From: Hymenobacter sp. BT559
Lineage (GTDB): Bacteria > Bacteroidota > Bacteroidia > Cytophagales > Hymenobacteraceae
Assembly (NCBI RefSeq): GCF_017571525.1
Contig: NZ_JAGETY010000001.1
Location: 310,001 to 374,000, forward strand
Direction of reading: 5' to 3'
DNA length: 64,000 nt
Both the position numbers and the translations under genes were made by a program. Every line of letters starts with the position of its first letter. Position 1 is the first letter of the stretch. This document shows positions 25,303-34,286 of this stretch, piece by piece. Below the pieces are notes generated by a model. That model was not told the DNA's origin, ran no database searches, and worked only from the letters and a program-made list of their open reading frames with translations.

Positions 25303-26430
25303 ATGATGCGCCTACCCCTAGCCCTACTATTTACGCTGTTTTTAGCGGCCTGCTCTTCTTTTAAGCCGGTACCGACCACCCGCTTTAACCCCACTACTAC
25401 CCGCGCCGAGCTGCCCCGCGAGGAGGCCGTGCACCCCAAAAACTCGCTGGAGTGGTGGTACCTTACCGGCCACCTGCGCGACCAGGCCAGCGGCGAGGAA
25501 TTTGGGATTGAGTACGTCTTTTTTCACTTCAACCTGAAGGATGGCAAGGACGACTACCAGATGGTGAACGTGGCTATTACGGACCCCAAGGGCCAGAAAT
25601 TCAACTACGACTACCAGCTCGACAAGCTGCCGCGCCTGCTTGCCGACTCGCTGCCCCTGCGCCTGCGCGACCACAAGGCCGGCCAGACCTGGACCTTTAA
25701 TGGCCAGGAGGGCAAGTATCAGTTTCAGGCCGCCCTCACGGGCAAAGCCAACGCCGGCTACGCTCTCAATCTGAGCACCACGCCCACTAAGCCCGTACTG
25801 CTGCACGGTGGCACTGGCTACGAAAACTATGGACAAGGCATCACGGCGGGCTACTACTCCTACCCCCGGCTAGCTACCATCGGTACGCTTACGGTAGGTG
25901 GCAAAACCCACCAGGTAACCGGCGAGCTGTGGTACGACCGCCAGTGGAACTGCACCAGTATCGTGAGCAAGGGCGTGGGCTGGGACTGGCTCAGCATCCA
26001 GCTCGACCAGCCCCGCGAGGAGCTGATGCTCAATACGCTGCGCAATACCGAAACCAACCAGACGCTCAACAACGGCTCGTTTTTCAGCGCCACGAATGAG
26101 AACGTGCACCTTAGCGGCACCGACTTCACCCTCACGCCCCTCACCTACTGGACCAGCCCTAGGTCGAAGAAGAAATACCCCGCTACGTGGCGCGTGCAGG
26201 TGCCGAGCCAGGGCTATGACCTCGTGGTAGAGCCCCTGGTACCCAACCAGGAGCTGGCGCTGCGCTTCTTCCACGCCTTCACGATGTACTACTGGGAGGG
26301 CATGTGCAAAGTGACAGGCACCCACCGCGGCCAGCCCGTCACGGGCAAGGCCTACGTCGAAATCACTAACCGTCAGGCGGAGGCGGCCCAGCGCGCGGCG
26401 GGCGTGCTGCCCACCGACGCAGCCAACTAG
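25303..26430 (+). CDS. CrtC-like lipocalin-type lipoprotein
   Basis: 375 residues. A lipoprotein signal peptide ends in the lipobox LAAC (Cys17). The mature part begins with HPKNSLEWWYLTGHLRD and IEYVFFHFNL, the hallmark of the CrtC/AttH (carotenoid 1,2-hydratase-like) family of paired lipocalin barrels. Later GELWYDRQWNCTSIVSKG also fits. CrtC hydrates carotenoids in phototrophs and myxobacteria. In Bacteroidota these lipoproteins are usually uncharacterised, so an enzymatic role is not claimed. It is transcribed towards chrA, with only 14 bp between the two stops. Confidence 0.82.
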   Translation: MMRLPLALLFTLFLAACSSFKPVPTTRFNPTTTRAELPREEAVHPKNSLEWWYLTGHLRDQASGEEFGIEYVFFHFNLKDGKDDYQMVNVAITDPKGQKFNYDYQLDKLPRLLADSLPLRLRDHKAGQTWTFNGQEGKYQFQAALTGKANAGYALNLSTTPTKPVLLHGGTGYENYGQGITAGYYSYPRLATIGTLTVGGKTHQVTGELWYDRQWNCTSIVSKGVGWDWLSIQLDQPREELMLNTLRNTETNQTLNNGSFFSATNENVHLSGTDFTLTPLTYWTSPRSKKKYPATWRVQVPSQGYDLVVEPLVPNQELALRFFHAFTMYYWEGMCKVTGTHRGQPVTGKAYVEITNRQAEAAQRAAGVLPTDAAN

Positions 26431-26444
26431 CCTAGCGCACAGTG

Positions 26445-27740
26445 TTATAGTAGCGCCCCTGCCAGCAAGGCCGCGCCCACGATGGCCACGCTGGGCACCT
26501 TTTCCCAGAGCAGCAGCAGAAACGTGAAGCCCACCAGCAACGGGTTGAGCGGCAGGCTTACCTGGTGGGCGTGGGCCCAGGCGCCGGGCAGGGCTAGCAG
26601 GCGGTCGGGCAGCGGGTGGTAGAGCAGCAGCGCCGCCGCGCACACCAGGCCGGCGCTCACGGCATTCACGCCTTCCAATGAGGCCTTCACCACGCGGTAC
26701 TGGCGCAGGCTGTCCCAGAACCGGATAACGAAGAATATCAGGAACGTGCCCGGCAGGAAGATGCCCGCGGCGCCTACCGCGGCGCCTAGTACCTGGGCCG
26801 CCGTGCCCCCCACCGGCCGCATGGCTAGGGCCCCGATATAGCTGGCAAACGAGAAATTGGGGCCCGGCAAGGCCTGCACCAGCCCTAGCCCCGACAAAAA
26901 CTCGGGGCCCGTGAGGTAGTGCTTATATTCCACAAACTCGGCGAAGAGCAGCGGGGCCAGCACCTGCCCGCCCCCAAACACAAGCGAGCCGTTGCGGTAA
27001 AAATTCTCAAACAGCCGCACCGGCAGCAGCTGCGTGTAGTGCCCTAGCAGGGCTGCCACCAGAAACACCCCTAGCCACAGCGCCCCATTGGCCCACTCTA
27101 CCCGAATGGGCTTTTTATTTTGCACAATGGCGTGCTTGCGGTAGCGTAGCGTGGTTACGGCCCCGCCGGCCAGCAGCAGCAGCGGCAGCACACCCGGCCG
27201 CTGAAAAAAATAGGCCACCATGGCCGCCGCCACCAGCAGGGCCACCGAGGTCTTGGTCTTAATCACCTTTTCGGCAATACGGTAGGCTGAAAACGCCACG
27301 AAGCCCACCGCCACGGGCTGCACAAACTGCACCAGCCGCGCCGTGAAGGCCGTATCGAAGCGCGTGAGCAGCAGCCCCGCCAGGGTCATTATCGTCACGG
27401 CCGGCAGGCACCAGATGAAGAGCGTGAGATAAGCCAGATTAGGCCCCCCTAACCGGAAGCCGATGGCCGTCATGGTCTGGGTAGAGGTGGGGCCGGGCAG
27501 CAAGGCGCACAGCGCCTGTAGCTCAAGCAGCTCGGCGGCGGTGAGGTAGCGGCGCTTGTTGACTAAGAGCCCAAACATCATGGCCAGGTGCGCCTGCGGC
27601 CCCCCAAAGGCCGTGCAGGCCAGCGCCGCCACATCTTTGAGAAAGATGAAGTTGCGTGTGCGCCGCATGCGCCGGCCCGCCCGGCGCAGCGGCACCAGCG
27701 GAGCAGACGAATCGGGGTGAGTGGGCAAGGAGTCGGGCAC
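26445..27740 (-). CDS. chrA: Chromate efflux transporter
   Basis: 431 residues in the two-domain (long-chain) CHR arrangement. The first CHR domain has CTAFGGPQAHLAMMF and LCALLPGPTSTQTM; the second has FGGGQVLAPLLFAEF and LVQALPGPNFSFASYIG. The CHR family exports chromate by proton antiport, a role known from other bacteria. The open frame begins with GTG at 27740; an in-frame ATG at 27668 would remove 24 residues, which are mainly Pro/Ser/Arg. No chrB-like regulator is adjacent. Confidence 0.9.
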   Translation of the reverse strand: MPDSLPTHPDSSAPLVPLRRAGRRMRRTRNFIFLKDVAALACTAFGGPQAHLAMMFGLLVNKRRYLTAAELLELQALCALLPGPTSTQTMTAIGFRLGGPNLAYLTLFIWCLPAVTIMTLAGLLLTRFDTAFTARLVQFVQPVAVGFVAFSAYRIAEKVIKTKTSVALLVAAAMVAYFFQRPGVLPLLLLAGGAVTTLRYRKHAIVQNKKPIRVEWANGALWLGVFLVAALLGHYTQLLPVRLFENFYRNGSLVFGGGQVLAPLLFAEFVEYKHYLTGPEFLSGLGLVQALPGPNFSFASYIGALAMRPVGGTAAQVLGAAVGAAGIFLPGTFLIFFVIRFWDSLRQYRVVKASLEGVNAVSAGLVCAAALLLYHPLPDRLLALPGAWAHAHQVSLPLNPLLVGFTFLLLLWEKVPSVAIVGAALLAGALL

Positions 27741-27811
27741 GGGGCAGCAGCATAGCTACGCCGAAGATAGAGCCGCGTCCCAAAAGTCTTCAGTTTTTGC
27801 GAGGGCCAGGT

Positions 27812-27850
27812 CCAAAAAGAAACGGCTGGCCCGCTAGGGTCAGCCGTTTC
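27812..27850 (-). terminator. Rho-independent terminator for the 2OG-Fe oxygenase gene
   Basis: On the minus strand a 10-bp stem (27841-27850 with 27819-27828), extended by an inner CCC/GGG pair, is followed by TTTTT at 27814-27818. It lies 31 bp after the stop of the gene at 27881-28858. Confidence 0.85.
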
Positions 27851-27880
27851 CGCAAGGGGCGCGCGATAGAGCGCAAATAC

Positions 27881-28858
27881 CTACTTCTTTTTCAAGCCCA
27901 GCTCGATGAGGCGCTCGTTGAGGAATTCGCCGGCCGTGATGTCGGCTTCCTTCTTGGGGTTGTCGGCCGTCACAAGGTGCGGCAGGGCCGCCAGGCTCAT
28001 TTCGGAGCGCGGGTGCATGAAGAACGGAATGCTGTAGCGCGAGGTGTTCATTTTCTCGCGGGGCGGGTTCACCACGCGGTGAATGGTGCTCTTAAGCACA
28101 CCATTGGTGAGGCGCTGTAGCATGTCGCCCACGTTCACCACAATCTGGTCGGGCAGGGCCGTGATGCTAATCCACTGGCCATCGCGGCGCTTCACTTGAA
28201 GGCCATCGGCGCTAGCCCCCATCAGCAGCGTGATGAGGTTGATATCGCCGTGCTCGGCGGCGCGCACGGCATCGGCCGGCACCGCATCCGGGTCTTCGAT
28301 GGGGAAGTAGTGGATGGGGCGCAGGATGCTGTTGCCGTTCTGCACTTTATCGTCGAAGTAGTTTTCGGGCAGCTTGAGGTACAGCGCGATAGCGCGCAGC
28401 ACGTCTTTGCCGGCGGCCTCCAGGGTGCGGTAGGCCTTCATGGTGCTTTGCTCGAAGCGGGGCACCTCCCGGGGCCAGATGTTGGCCGGGTAGTCGTTTT
28501 TCACCGGGTCATTCTCGTCGAGCACTTCCTGGCCCACGTGGAAGAACTCCTTCAGGTCGCCGGTATTGCGGCCCTTGGCGTGCTCCTTGCCCTTGCTGAT
28601 GTAGCCGCGCTGGCCAGCCAGCTCGGGCACTTCGTAGCTCTGCTTGGCCTGGTCGGGCAGCTGGAAAAACTCCTGCACGTCGGCATACAGCTCTTTGGTA
28701 TGCTGCTCGTTGAGGCCGTGGTTTTTGAGGGCAATGAAGCCAATGCTCTCGTAGGCATCGCCAAGCTCTTGCACGAACTTAGCTTTGCGGGTAGGGTCGC
28801 CCGAGCGGAAGTCCGCAAGGTCGAGCGACGGAATGTGGTCAGGCAGTTTCTCAGCCAT
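27881..28858 (-). CDS. Isopenicillin N synthase-like 2-oxoglutarate/Fe(II) oxygenase
   Basis: 325 residues. The DIOX_N region (about 10-120) contains SIGFIALKNHGL and GYISKGKEHAKG. The catalytic barrel has the iron ligands in EHGDINLITLL (HxD, about 203-205) and STIHRVVNPP (His about 259), plus the 2-oxoglutarate-binding Arg in SRYSIPFF (about 273). Such enzymes hydroxylate or desaturate small molecules. In bacteria without beta-lactam clusters the substrate is unknown, and isopenicillin synthesis is not implied. A clear terminator follows. Confidence 0.88.
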   Translation of the reverse strand: MAEKLPDHIPSLDLADFRSGDPTRKAKFVQELGDAYESIGFIALKNHGLNEQHTKELYADVQEFFQLPDQAKQSYEVPELAGQRGYISKGKEHAKGRNTGDLKEFFHVGQEVLDENDPVKNDYPANIWPREVPRFEQSTMKAYRTLEAAGKDVLRAIALYLKLPENYFDDKVQNGNSILRPIHYFPIEDPDAVPADAVRAAEHGDINLITLLMGASADGLQVKRRDGQWISITALPDQIVVNVGDMLQRLTNGVLKSTIHRVVNPPREKMNTSRYSIPFFMHPRSEMSLAALPHLVTADNPKKEADITAGEFLNERLIELGLKKK

Positions 28859-29076
28859 AACTTGTTAAGGAAGTGGTTGGTGGTTGATAATTGCTGATTA
28901 CGCTCCATAACCACTGGTAGCGGGTGGAGGCCGGTGAGCCAGCTGCCCAAGCAGCTACTTTCCGACCCCAACCCACTAGCAGCAACCAGTAGTTACCTAG
29001 TGCGAAGTTAACAAAAAAACCCTGCAGCTACTTACTTGCGTACTCACTGTTCACCTTACACCTTTCTTCTCGTCAC

Positions 29077-29943
29077 ATGCCTCTTCCATCCAACTTTTTC
29101 GGGGGCTCGGTAGCCCTGGCCGCCCTGGTGCTGCTCGGTAGCTGCAGCACCACGCAGCAGGCCGAAACCACCACTAGCCCCGCCGACCGCCCCACTGCTA
29201 TTGGGGCGCCTACCACCGCCTCTACCGTATCGGGCCAGGCGCAGAGCAAGGGTGGCATCACGCTCACGCCCTACAACGACTCGCCTAAGTTTCCGTCGGC
29301 TCAGATGCGCGTTAATGCGCCCATCCAGGGCTCAACGGTGCCTAGCGGCGAGGTGGCTTTTTCGTACGATTTGACCAACTTCCAGCTCACCAAAATGACG
29401 GAGAGCGAGCATAGCATGCAGATGGCCAACTCGATGAAAGGCCAGCACATCCACAACATCGTGGACAATCAGCCCTACACGGCGCACTACGACACCAAGT
29501 TTACCAAGCCCATCGCCGACGGCCAGCACGTTATCCTGTCGTTCCTGTCGCGCTCCTACCACGAGAGCCTCAAGCACCGCGGGGCCTACGACCTGCGCAC
29601 CATCACGGTGGGCACGCCCGCAGCCGGCGCCCCGGCAAACGATTTCGACCTGAAAGCTCCGCACCTCTTCTACAGCCGCCCCAAGGATACTTACTCGGGG
29701 AAAGACGCTCAGAAGATTATGCTGGATTTTTACCTCGTAAACACCACGCTAGCCCCCGATGGCAACAAGGTGCGCGCCACCATCAACGGCAACGAGTTTA
29801 TGCTCACTAACTGGCTGCCCTACATGATGGAAGGCTTACCCGCCGGCCAGGCTACTATTAAGCTGGAGCTGCTCGATAGCAGCGGCAACCTCATTCCCGG
29901 CCCGTACAACTCGGTGACGCGCACCATCACGGTAGCCCCATAG
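29077..29943 (+). CDS. Conserved Bacteroidota lipoprotein
   Basis: 288 residues with a lipoprotein signal peptide; the lipobox LGSC gives Cys24. The linker is Thr/Ala/Pro-rich. The mature part is beta-rich. It includes HIHNIVDNQPYTAHYDTKF and HVILSFLSRSYHESLKHRGA, a His-rich block that could bind metal or ligand, and two Ig-like halves (about 80-190 and 195-288). Similar proteins in Bacteroidota carry the loose database name 'phosphopeptide-binding protein', without demonstrated function as far as I know. It ends just before a strong terminator shared with kmo. Confidence 0.75.
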   Translation: MPLPSNFFGGSVALAALVLLGSCSTTQQAETTTSPADRPTAIGAPTTASTVSGQAQSKGGITLTPYNDSPKFPSAQMRVNAPIQGSTVPSGEVAFSYDLTNFQLTKMTESEHSMQMANSMKGQHIHNIVDNQPYTAHYDTKFTKPIADGQHVILSFLSRSYHESLKHRGAYDLRTITVGTPAAGAPANDFDLKAPHLFYSRPKDTYSGKDAQKIMLDFYLVNTTLAPDGNKVRATINGNEFMLTNWLPYMMEGLPAGQATIKLELLDSSGNLIPGPYNSVTRTITVAP

Positions 29944-29969
29944 GTGCCCTAGCCAAGCGCAACTGAAAC

Positions 29970-30008
29970 AAAAAACATCTATCAGTTTAAGCTGATAGAT
30001 GTTTTTTT
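29970..30008. terminator. Bidirectional rho-independent terminator
   Basis: A 16-bp perfect stem (29970-29985 with 29992-30007) and 6-nt loop are flanked by A- and T-runs. It separates the convergent lipoprotein gene (ending 29943) and kmo (ending 30023). Confidence 0.93.
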
Positions 30009-30022
30009 ATAGGCTGTTATCA

Positions 30023-31399
30023 CTATTTGCTGGCTAGCTCCTGCTCCACCAGTGCCTGCACCTCCGGCTTTTCGTAGTCGGTTTCTTCTTGAATGTGCGG
30101 CATAAGGCGCTGCATAATGGCCTCCTGGTGCTGCCCGGCCGCCCAGGCCTCGGCATAAGGTGTATCGGGCGAAAACGTGACGCGCGAATACAGCGGCAGC
30201 CACTGGCCGGGAAACTGCGCCGCAATTTTGCTTTCGATGCGCTTTTGCAGCAAGAAGCGGGGGTCGGCCACGTGGTCGCGCATCTCCACAAAGTTGTAGA
30301 GGGCTAGTTCGGCCATGGCATCGGTATTGGGTTTGCGCAGGCGCTCAAACTGGTCGAGCACCTGGCCCCAGTTGTCTTCGCCCAGCTCGTCGAGCAGGCG
30401 GTCGAGCACGGTGCAGTCTTCAAAGCCCGCATTCATGCCCTGCCCATAAAAGGGCACAATGGCGTGGGCCGCATCGCCGAGCAGCAGCACCGAGTCTTGG
30501 TAGCTCCAGGGCCAGCACCGGATGGTGACGAGCGAGCCCGTGGGATGGTCAAAAAATTCGGTATCGAGCTCCGGCATCAGCGGCACCACATCCGGGAACA
30601 CGTCGCCAAAGAACCGCTCTACCTCCTCCGGCGTGCGCAGGCTCTCAAACGAGAGCGGCCCCTCGTAGGGAAAAAACAGCGTGGCGTTGAACGAACCGTC
30701 GAGATTAGGCAGCGCAATCATCAGGTAATTGCCGCGCGGCCAGATGTGCAGCGCGTTTTTTTCGAGCTGCCAGGCGCCGCCCGGCCCCGCCGCAATGGTT
30801 AGCTCTTTGTAGCCATACTCCAGGTATTGCTGCGAGTAGTCGGCCCGGTCGAGCCGCTGCAGGGCACCCCGTACCGCCGACCACGCGCCATCGACCCCAA
30901 ACAAGCGCTGATACGGCACGTCATATTCGCGGGCGCTGGCCACGTCGCGCAGGTGCAGGCGCCGGCCCGGCAAGTCGAGCTGCGTCAGCTTCTGGCCGAA
31001 GGTAATTTCTACGTTTGGTTTAGCCTCGGCCAGGTTCAGTAATGTGCGGTTGAGGCTGTCGCGGCTTACCGAGAAAATGGCCTGGCCCTCCTGCCCATAG
31101 GGTTGGTAAGTAAGCTGCCCGCGCTGGTCGTGCATCACGCGGCGGTACATCGGAATGCCCACCTTCCGAATATCATCGGTGATGCCCACGCCCGCTAGCC
31201 CCCGCCAGCCCCTGTCCGAGAGGGCAAGGTTGATGGAGCGCGCCTCGCGTAGGCCCGCCTTGCGCGGGTCGGGCAGGCGCTCGTAGAGGTGCACCGGGTG
31301 GCCCCGCCGCGTGAGGTATAGGGCTAGCAGCGTGCCCACCAGGCCCGCTCCCATAATGACGAGCGGCTCGGCGGCGGGAGTAGCAGGAGAAGAATCCAT
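30023..31399 (-). CDS. kmo: Kynurenine 3-monooxygenase
   Basis: FAD- and NADPH-dependent hydroxylation of kynurenine to 3-hydroxykynurenine. The protein has 458 residues. The FAD Rossmann motif GAGLVG is at residues 17-22, followed by the acidic YERLPDPRK end of beta-2. The second FAD motif LLGDAAHAIVPFYGQGMNAG is complete and typical for this enzyme. The product feeds KynU (300-1577) and HaaO (49916-50449). It is the last of four minus-strand genes (MscS channel, fRMsr, lipoprotein, kmo) with gaps of 11-39 bp, so it is probably co-transcribed with them. Confidence 0.95.
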   Translation of the reverse strand: MDSSPATPAAEPLVIMGAGLVGTLLALYLTRRGHPVHLYERLPDPRKAGLREARSINLALSDRGWRGLAGVGITDDIRKVGIPMYRRVMHDQRGQLTYQPYGQEGQAIFSVSRDSLNRTLLNLAEAKPNVEITFGQKLTQLDLPGRRLHLRDVASAREYDVPYQRLFGVDGAWSAVRGALQRLDRADYSQQYLEYGYKELTIAAGPGGAWQLEKNALHIWPRGNYLMIALPNLDGSFNATLFFPYEGPLSFESLRTPEEVERFFGDVFPDVVPLMPELDTEFFDHPTGSLVTIRCWPWSYQDSVLLLGDAAHAIVPFYGQGMNAGFEDCTVLDRLLDELGEDNWGQVLDQFERLRKPNTDAMAELALYNFVEMRDHVADPRFLLQKRIESKIAAQFPGQWLPLYSRVTFSPDTPYAEAWAAGQHQEAIMQRLMPHIQEETDYEKPEVQALVEQELASK

Positions 31400-31438
31400 G
31401 CGAGAAAAGTAATCGCGCAGCCAGCGGCGGAAACGCCG

Positions 31439-31849
31439 CTATTTGAGGCTGGACAGTGGGTAGATAAAGGTCTGCGAGCTGGAGCCGTTCCGGGGCGAGC
31501 GCAGGCTGCGCCGGAAGGTAGCCTGCGCGCTCACCACCTGGTAGCTGGCGGGGCTGGCCAGGTCGGCCACCAGCAGGTGCGCCAGCTTACGCATGCGCTG
31601 CTTTAGGCTATCGGGGGTCTGCTCGGGCGAACTGTGGGGGTTCACGACGTCCAGCGTGAGCACGGCGGGCGCGGCGCTGCTGGCCTCGGTGGCCGATACT
31701 TTTACCTGCTCGGCGCCCAAAAGCTTCGCCTGCTGCGCAAAAGCATCTTTATGTTGTTGCGTAAGCGCTACGTTGGGCGCAACTTCCAGCTGCGAGCCGC
31801 AGGCCGTGAGCCCCACGGCCAGCACCCCTAGCCACCAATGCGTTTTCAT
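31439..31849 (-). CDS. Small lipoprotein of unknown function
   Basis: 136 residues. The signal peptide ends in LTAC (lipid-modified Cys17). The mature domain alternates helix and strand with KVSATEASSAAPAVLTLDVVNP. I recognise no family. It lies 11 bp after the Met-sulfoxide reductase gene and 39 bp before kmo. A short hairpin with a tetraloop (31423-31440) covers its stop codon. Confidence 0.72.
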   Translation of the reverse strand: MKTHWWLGVLAVGLTACGSQLEVAPNVALTQQHKDAFAQQAKLLGAEQVKVSATEASSAAPAVLTLDVVNPHSSPEQTPDSLKQRMRKLAHLLVADLASPASYQVVSAQATFRRSLRSPRNGSSSQTFIYPLSSLK

Positions 31850-31860
31850 ATTCTTTATGG

Positions 31861-32343
31861 TTAAAACCAGGTGGCGGCCAACTGCATCAGCTGCTCCAGG
31901 CCAGCCTGGTCGGCCTCATCAAAATCGGCGAGCCGGTCGCTATCTACGTCGAGCACCGCCACCACCTGTCCCCCCTTAAACACCGGCACCACGATTTCCG
32001 ACTTCGAGTCGGAGCTGCAGGCAATATGCCCCGGAAAAGCCTCCACATCGGGCACCAGCACGGTGCGCGCGTCGGCCCAGCTCGTGCCGCACACCCCGCG
32101 CCCACGCCGGATGCGCGTGCAGGCTATTGGCCCCTGAAAAGGCCCTAGCACCAGCTCCTCGCCCTGCACCAGGTAAAAGCCCACCCAGAAGAAGCCAAAC
32201 GCCTGCCGCAGCGCCGCAGCCGTGTTGGCGAGGTTAGCGGTGCGGTCGGTTTCGCCGGTGGTGAGGGCTTCCAGCTGGGGGTGCAGCTCGGCATAGCGGG
32301 CCGCCTTAGGCAGGCCCGGCGTCAAAAACAGGGTTTCGGACAT
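31861..32343 (-). CDS. msrC: Free methionine-(R)-sulfoxide reductase (GAF domain)
   Basis: Reduces free Met-(R)-sulfoxide using an active-site cysteine in a GAF fold. The 160-residue protein shows GPFQGPIACTRI, RGVCGTSW and FPGHIACSSDSKSEIVVPV. The cysteines fall at 75, 85 and 109, with the same spacing as the catalytic set of the E. coli enzyme. With MsrB (58304-58765) the window covers both free and protein-bound R-sulfoxide repair. It lies 31 bp downstream of a mechanosensitive channel gene, so osmotic and oxidative stress roles may be linked; that is inference. Confidence 0.92.
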   Translation of the reverse strand: MSETLFLTPGLPKAARYAELHPQLEALTTGETDRTANLANTAAALRQAFGFFWVGFYLVQGEELVLGPFQGPIACTRIRRGRGVCGTSWADARTVLVPDVEAFPGHIACSSDSKSEIVVPVFKGGQVVAVLDVDSDRLADFDEADQAGLEQLMQLAATWF

Positions 32344-32374
32344 AATCTAAATCAGAAAAAAGCAGCGGGCCAGC

Positions 32375-33487
32375 CTAGGCCGTAGCGGCCACGGGGGCCG
32401 GTGTTGCCAGGGCAAAGCTACCGCCCTGGTGCTCGACTGCTTCGATGAGGCGGTAGTTGAGCGACTCCTTCACGTCGAGGTATTCATCGTAGCTGCTGGT
32501 TTCGACGAAGTACTGCACCGTCACTTCCTTGCCGGCTGGCGAGATGGCGTTGAATTTCATCTGCACATCGTCCGTCACGAGTGGGTGCTCTTTCATAGCC
32601 GCTACGGCCTCCTTAATGATGGCCTGCAGCTGGTCGCTGGTCGTTTTCTGGTCGAAATACAGCGTGAAGCCCACCCGCCGCGCCGTGCGCAGGCTCAAGT
32701 TATCCAAGGGCTTGTCTATCATGCTTTTATTGGGCACCGTGAGGTAGCTTTTTTCGGCCGTGCGCAGGCGTGTGCTGCGAAAGCCGATTTTCTCTACCGT
32801 GCCACTCACCGAGCCCGCCGTCACGAGGTCGCCCACCCCAAACGGCTGGTCGATGAAGATGGTGAACGAGGCCAGCAGATTTTCCAGACTTTCCTTGGCC
32901 GCGAAGGCCACCGCTAGCCCCCCTATGCCCAGGCCCCCAATCAGGGCTGTCACATTCACCCCAAATACCTGGCCTAGCACCACCAGCAGTCCAATCACCA
33001 CAATAAAGACCTTCAGCAGGTCTTTGGCAAAGGGCAAAAACTGACTATCGAGCCGGCGGGCTGTGGGGGTAGTTACCAGCTCGGCCCGGCGCTGCACTAC
33101 CAGCAGCGCAAAATCGACTAGCCGCATTATCACCCACACCACCGTGGCAATTACCCCCAGGTGAAACAACCCTAGCAGCGCTACTTTGGGCCAGGGCTCC
33201 ACGCCTTTCACCGGCGTCAGCGGCATTGGGTAGCGCAATACACTAAAGGCCAAGTAAAAAGATGCCAAGAATAGCAGCGCGCCCAGCGGCTGAATCAGCA
33301 GGTCGTGCAGCTCGCTTTCCGACACCCCGGCCGTGTAGCGCTTGGTGAGGCGAAACAGGCCCTTGCTCAGCAGCCTCGATACCAAGCGGTTGAGGGCGGC
33401 CCCTAGCAGCATAATAAAAGCCGCGATGAGATAGTCCAGCAACGCATTGCCCAACACCTCTCGGCGTAAAAAATCAGGAATTTCCAT
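32375..33487 (-). CDS. MscS-family mechanosensitive channel
   Basis: About 370 residues from the ATG at 33487; a TTG at 33514 is possible. Helices lie near 15-35, 65-90, 105-130 and 160-185. The pore helix and Sm-like beta domain follow: ALIGGLGIGGLAVAFAAKE (TM3 with Gly/Ala packing), then LLASFTIFIDQPFGVGDLV and GTVEKIGFRSTRLRT. It releases solutes on hypo-osmotic shock in characterised relatives. It heads the four-gene run ending in kmo. Confidence 0.92.
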   Translation of the reverse strand: MEIPDFLRREVLGNALLDYLIAAFIMLLGAALNRLVSRLLSKGLFRLTKRYTAGVSESELHDLLIQPLGALLFLASFYLAFSVLRYPMPLTPVKGVEPWPKVALLGLFHLGVIATVVWVIMRLVDFALLVVQRRAELVTTPTARRLDSQFLPFAKDLLKVFIVVIGLLVVLGQVFGVNVTALIGGLGIGGLAVAFAAKESLENLLASFTIFIDQPFGVGDLVTAGSVSGTVEKIGFRSTRLRTAEKSYLTVPNKSMIDKPLDNLSLRTARRVGFTLYFDQKTTSDQLQAIIKEAVAAMKEHPLVTDDVQMKFNAISPAGKEVTVQYFVETSSYDEYLDVKESLNYRLIEAVEHQGGSFALATPAPVAATA

Positions 33488-33907
33488 AGGCACAAGTAGC
33501 ACAGAATAACACAACTCTCAAGCAGTACGCAAGCACCCACCGCTAGTTAAGGCGCTAGCCCACTAGCTAGCTGTTCTAGCAGCGTGCTGCTTTATACTGG
33601 CTTTGAACTCCTTACCCCATACGTGCAGGTCATAAGTTGAATTACTGATGAGCAACAGAATATTTATTGTATAAAAATGCCCACAATTAAGTACTCAGAA
33701 AACGTAAAAAAGTGCCAAACCGCGCTGCAAACCCATAAATTGGATTTACCCAAGTGTATAAGCCGGAATTTTGTTGTGTCGTTATGCTTACTGAATAGTT
33801 TACAATAGTATTCTTTACACTTACTTTGCGTTACCAATATCCTAGCAATAGGCGTTTGGATTCATTCTTCTATCTTCCCTTCTACCATTTTCTAATTAAA
33901 CGTTACC
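33488..33907. other. AT-rich 420-bp intergenic region
   Basis: No coding sequence was recognised. The region is clearly more AT-rich than its surroundings. It holds the control sequences of the divergent MscS operon and the ArsR-fold gene. On the plus strand TTACTTTG (33821-33828) is a one-mismatch -7 element about 80 nt upstream of the ArsR-fold ATG, with a possible upstream TTTAC at 33799. The 5' end, next to MscS, has several GCTAGC words. No strong palindrome typical of an operator was found. Confidence 0.45.
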
Positions 33908-34228
33908 ATGAAACCATTGCACAGCCGTGTTGAAGCGGAGCAGCTGGACCGCGCAGCCGCTATGCTTAAGGTGCTCTCGCATCCCAAGCGCCTAGCCATT
34001 GTCGACCTTCTTGGCAAGAGCAAAACCAAAGAACACCAGATGTCAGTTACTGAGATTTATCAGGCACTCGACATCCCTCAGGCTATTGCCTCACAGCACC
34101 TTATCACCCTCAAAGACCGGGGCGTGCTGAAATCGAGCAAAGTTGGCACCAAGATTTACTACTCGTTGGCCGTGCCGGAGCTGCTCAAGATTATCGACAC
34201 GCTGGAAACCTACTCGGGCCGGATGTAA
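33908..34228 (+). CDS. ArsR-fold winged-helix transcription regulator
   Basis: 106 residues. The HTH is typical of the ArsR/SmtB fold: MLKVLSHPKRLAIVDLL, then DIPQAIASQHLITLKDRGVL as the recognition segment, and a wing at SKVGTKIYYSLA. The protein contains no cysteine, so the classical alpha-3 metal site of ArsR/CadC cannot exist. The signal, if any, is not a thiol-bound metal there. It has a long AT-rich upstream region and its own terminator, so it is monocistronic. The targets are unknown. Confidence 0.88.
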   Translation: MKPLHSRVEAEQLDRAAAMLKVLSHPKRLAIVDLLGKSKTKEHQMSVTEIYQALDIPQAIASQHLITLKDRGVLKSSKVGTKIYYSLAVPELLKIIDTLETYSGRM

Positions 34229-34240
34229 GCTGCTAGTCAG

Positions 34241-34286
34241 AAAGCGCGCGTAGGCTTATCAATGATAGCCTACGCGCGCTTTTTTT
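34241..34286 (+). terminator. Rho-independent terminator
   Basis: Arms 34241-34261 and 34263-34283 form a long GC-rich stem with one bulged T, followed by a T-run. It lies 13 bp after the ArsR-fold gene. Confidence 0.9.

Noticed and set aside
25303..26430. A carotenoid biosynthesis locus
   Set aside because: The protein has the CrtC-like fold and a lipobox, but no other carotenoid gene is present. Family members in non-phototrophs are usually not linked to carotenoids.
27881..28858. Part of a beta-lactam biosynthesis cluster
   Set aside because: Only the oxygenase fold is shared with isopenicillin N synthase. No peptide synthetase or other antibiotic gene is nearby.
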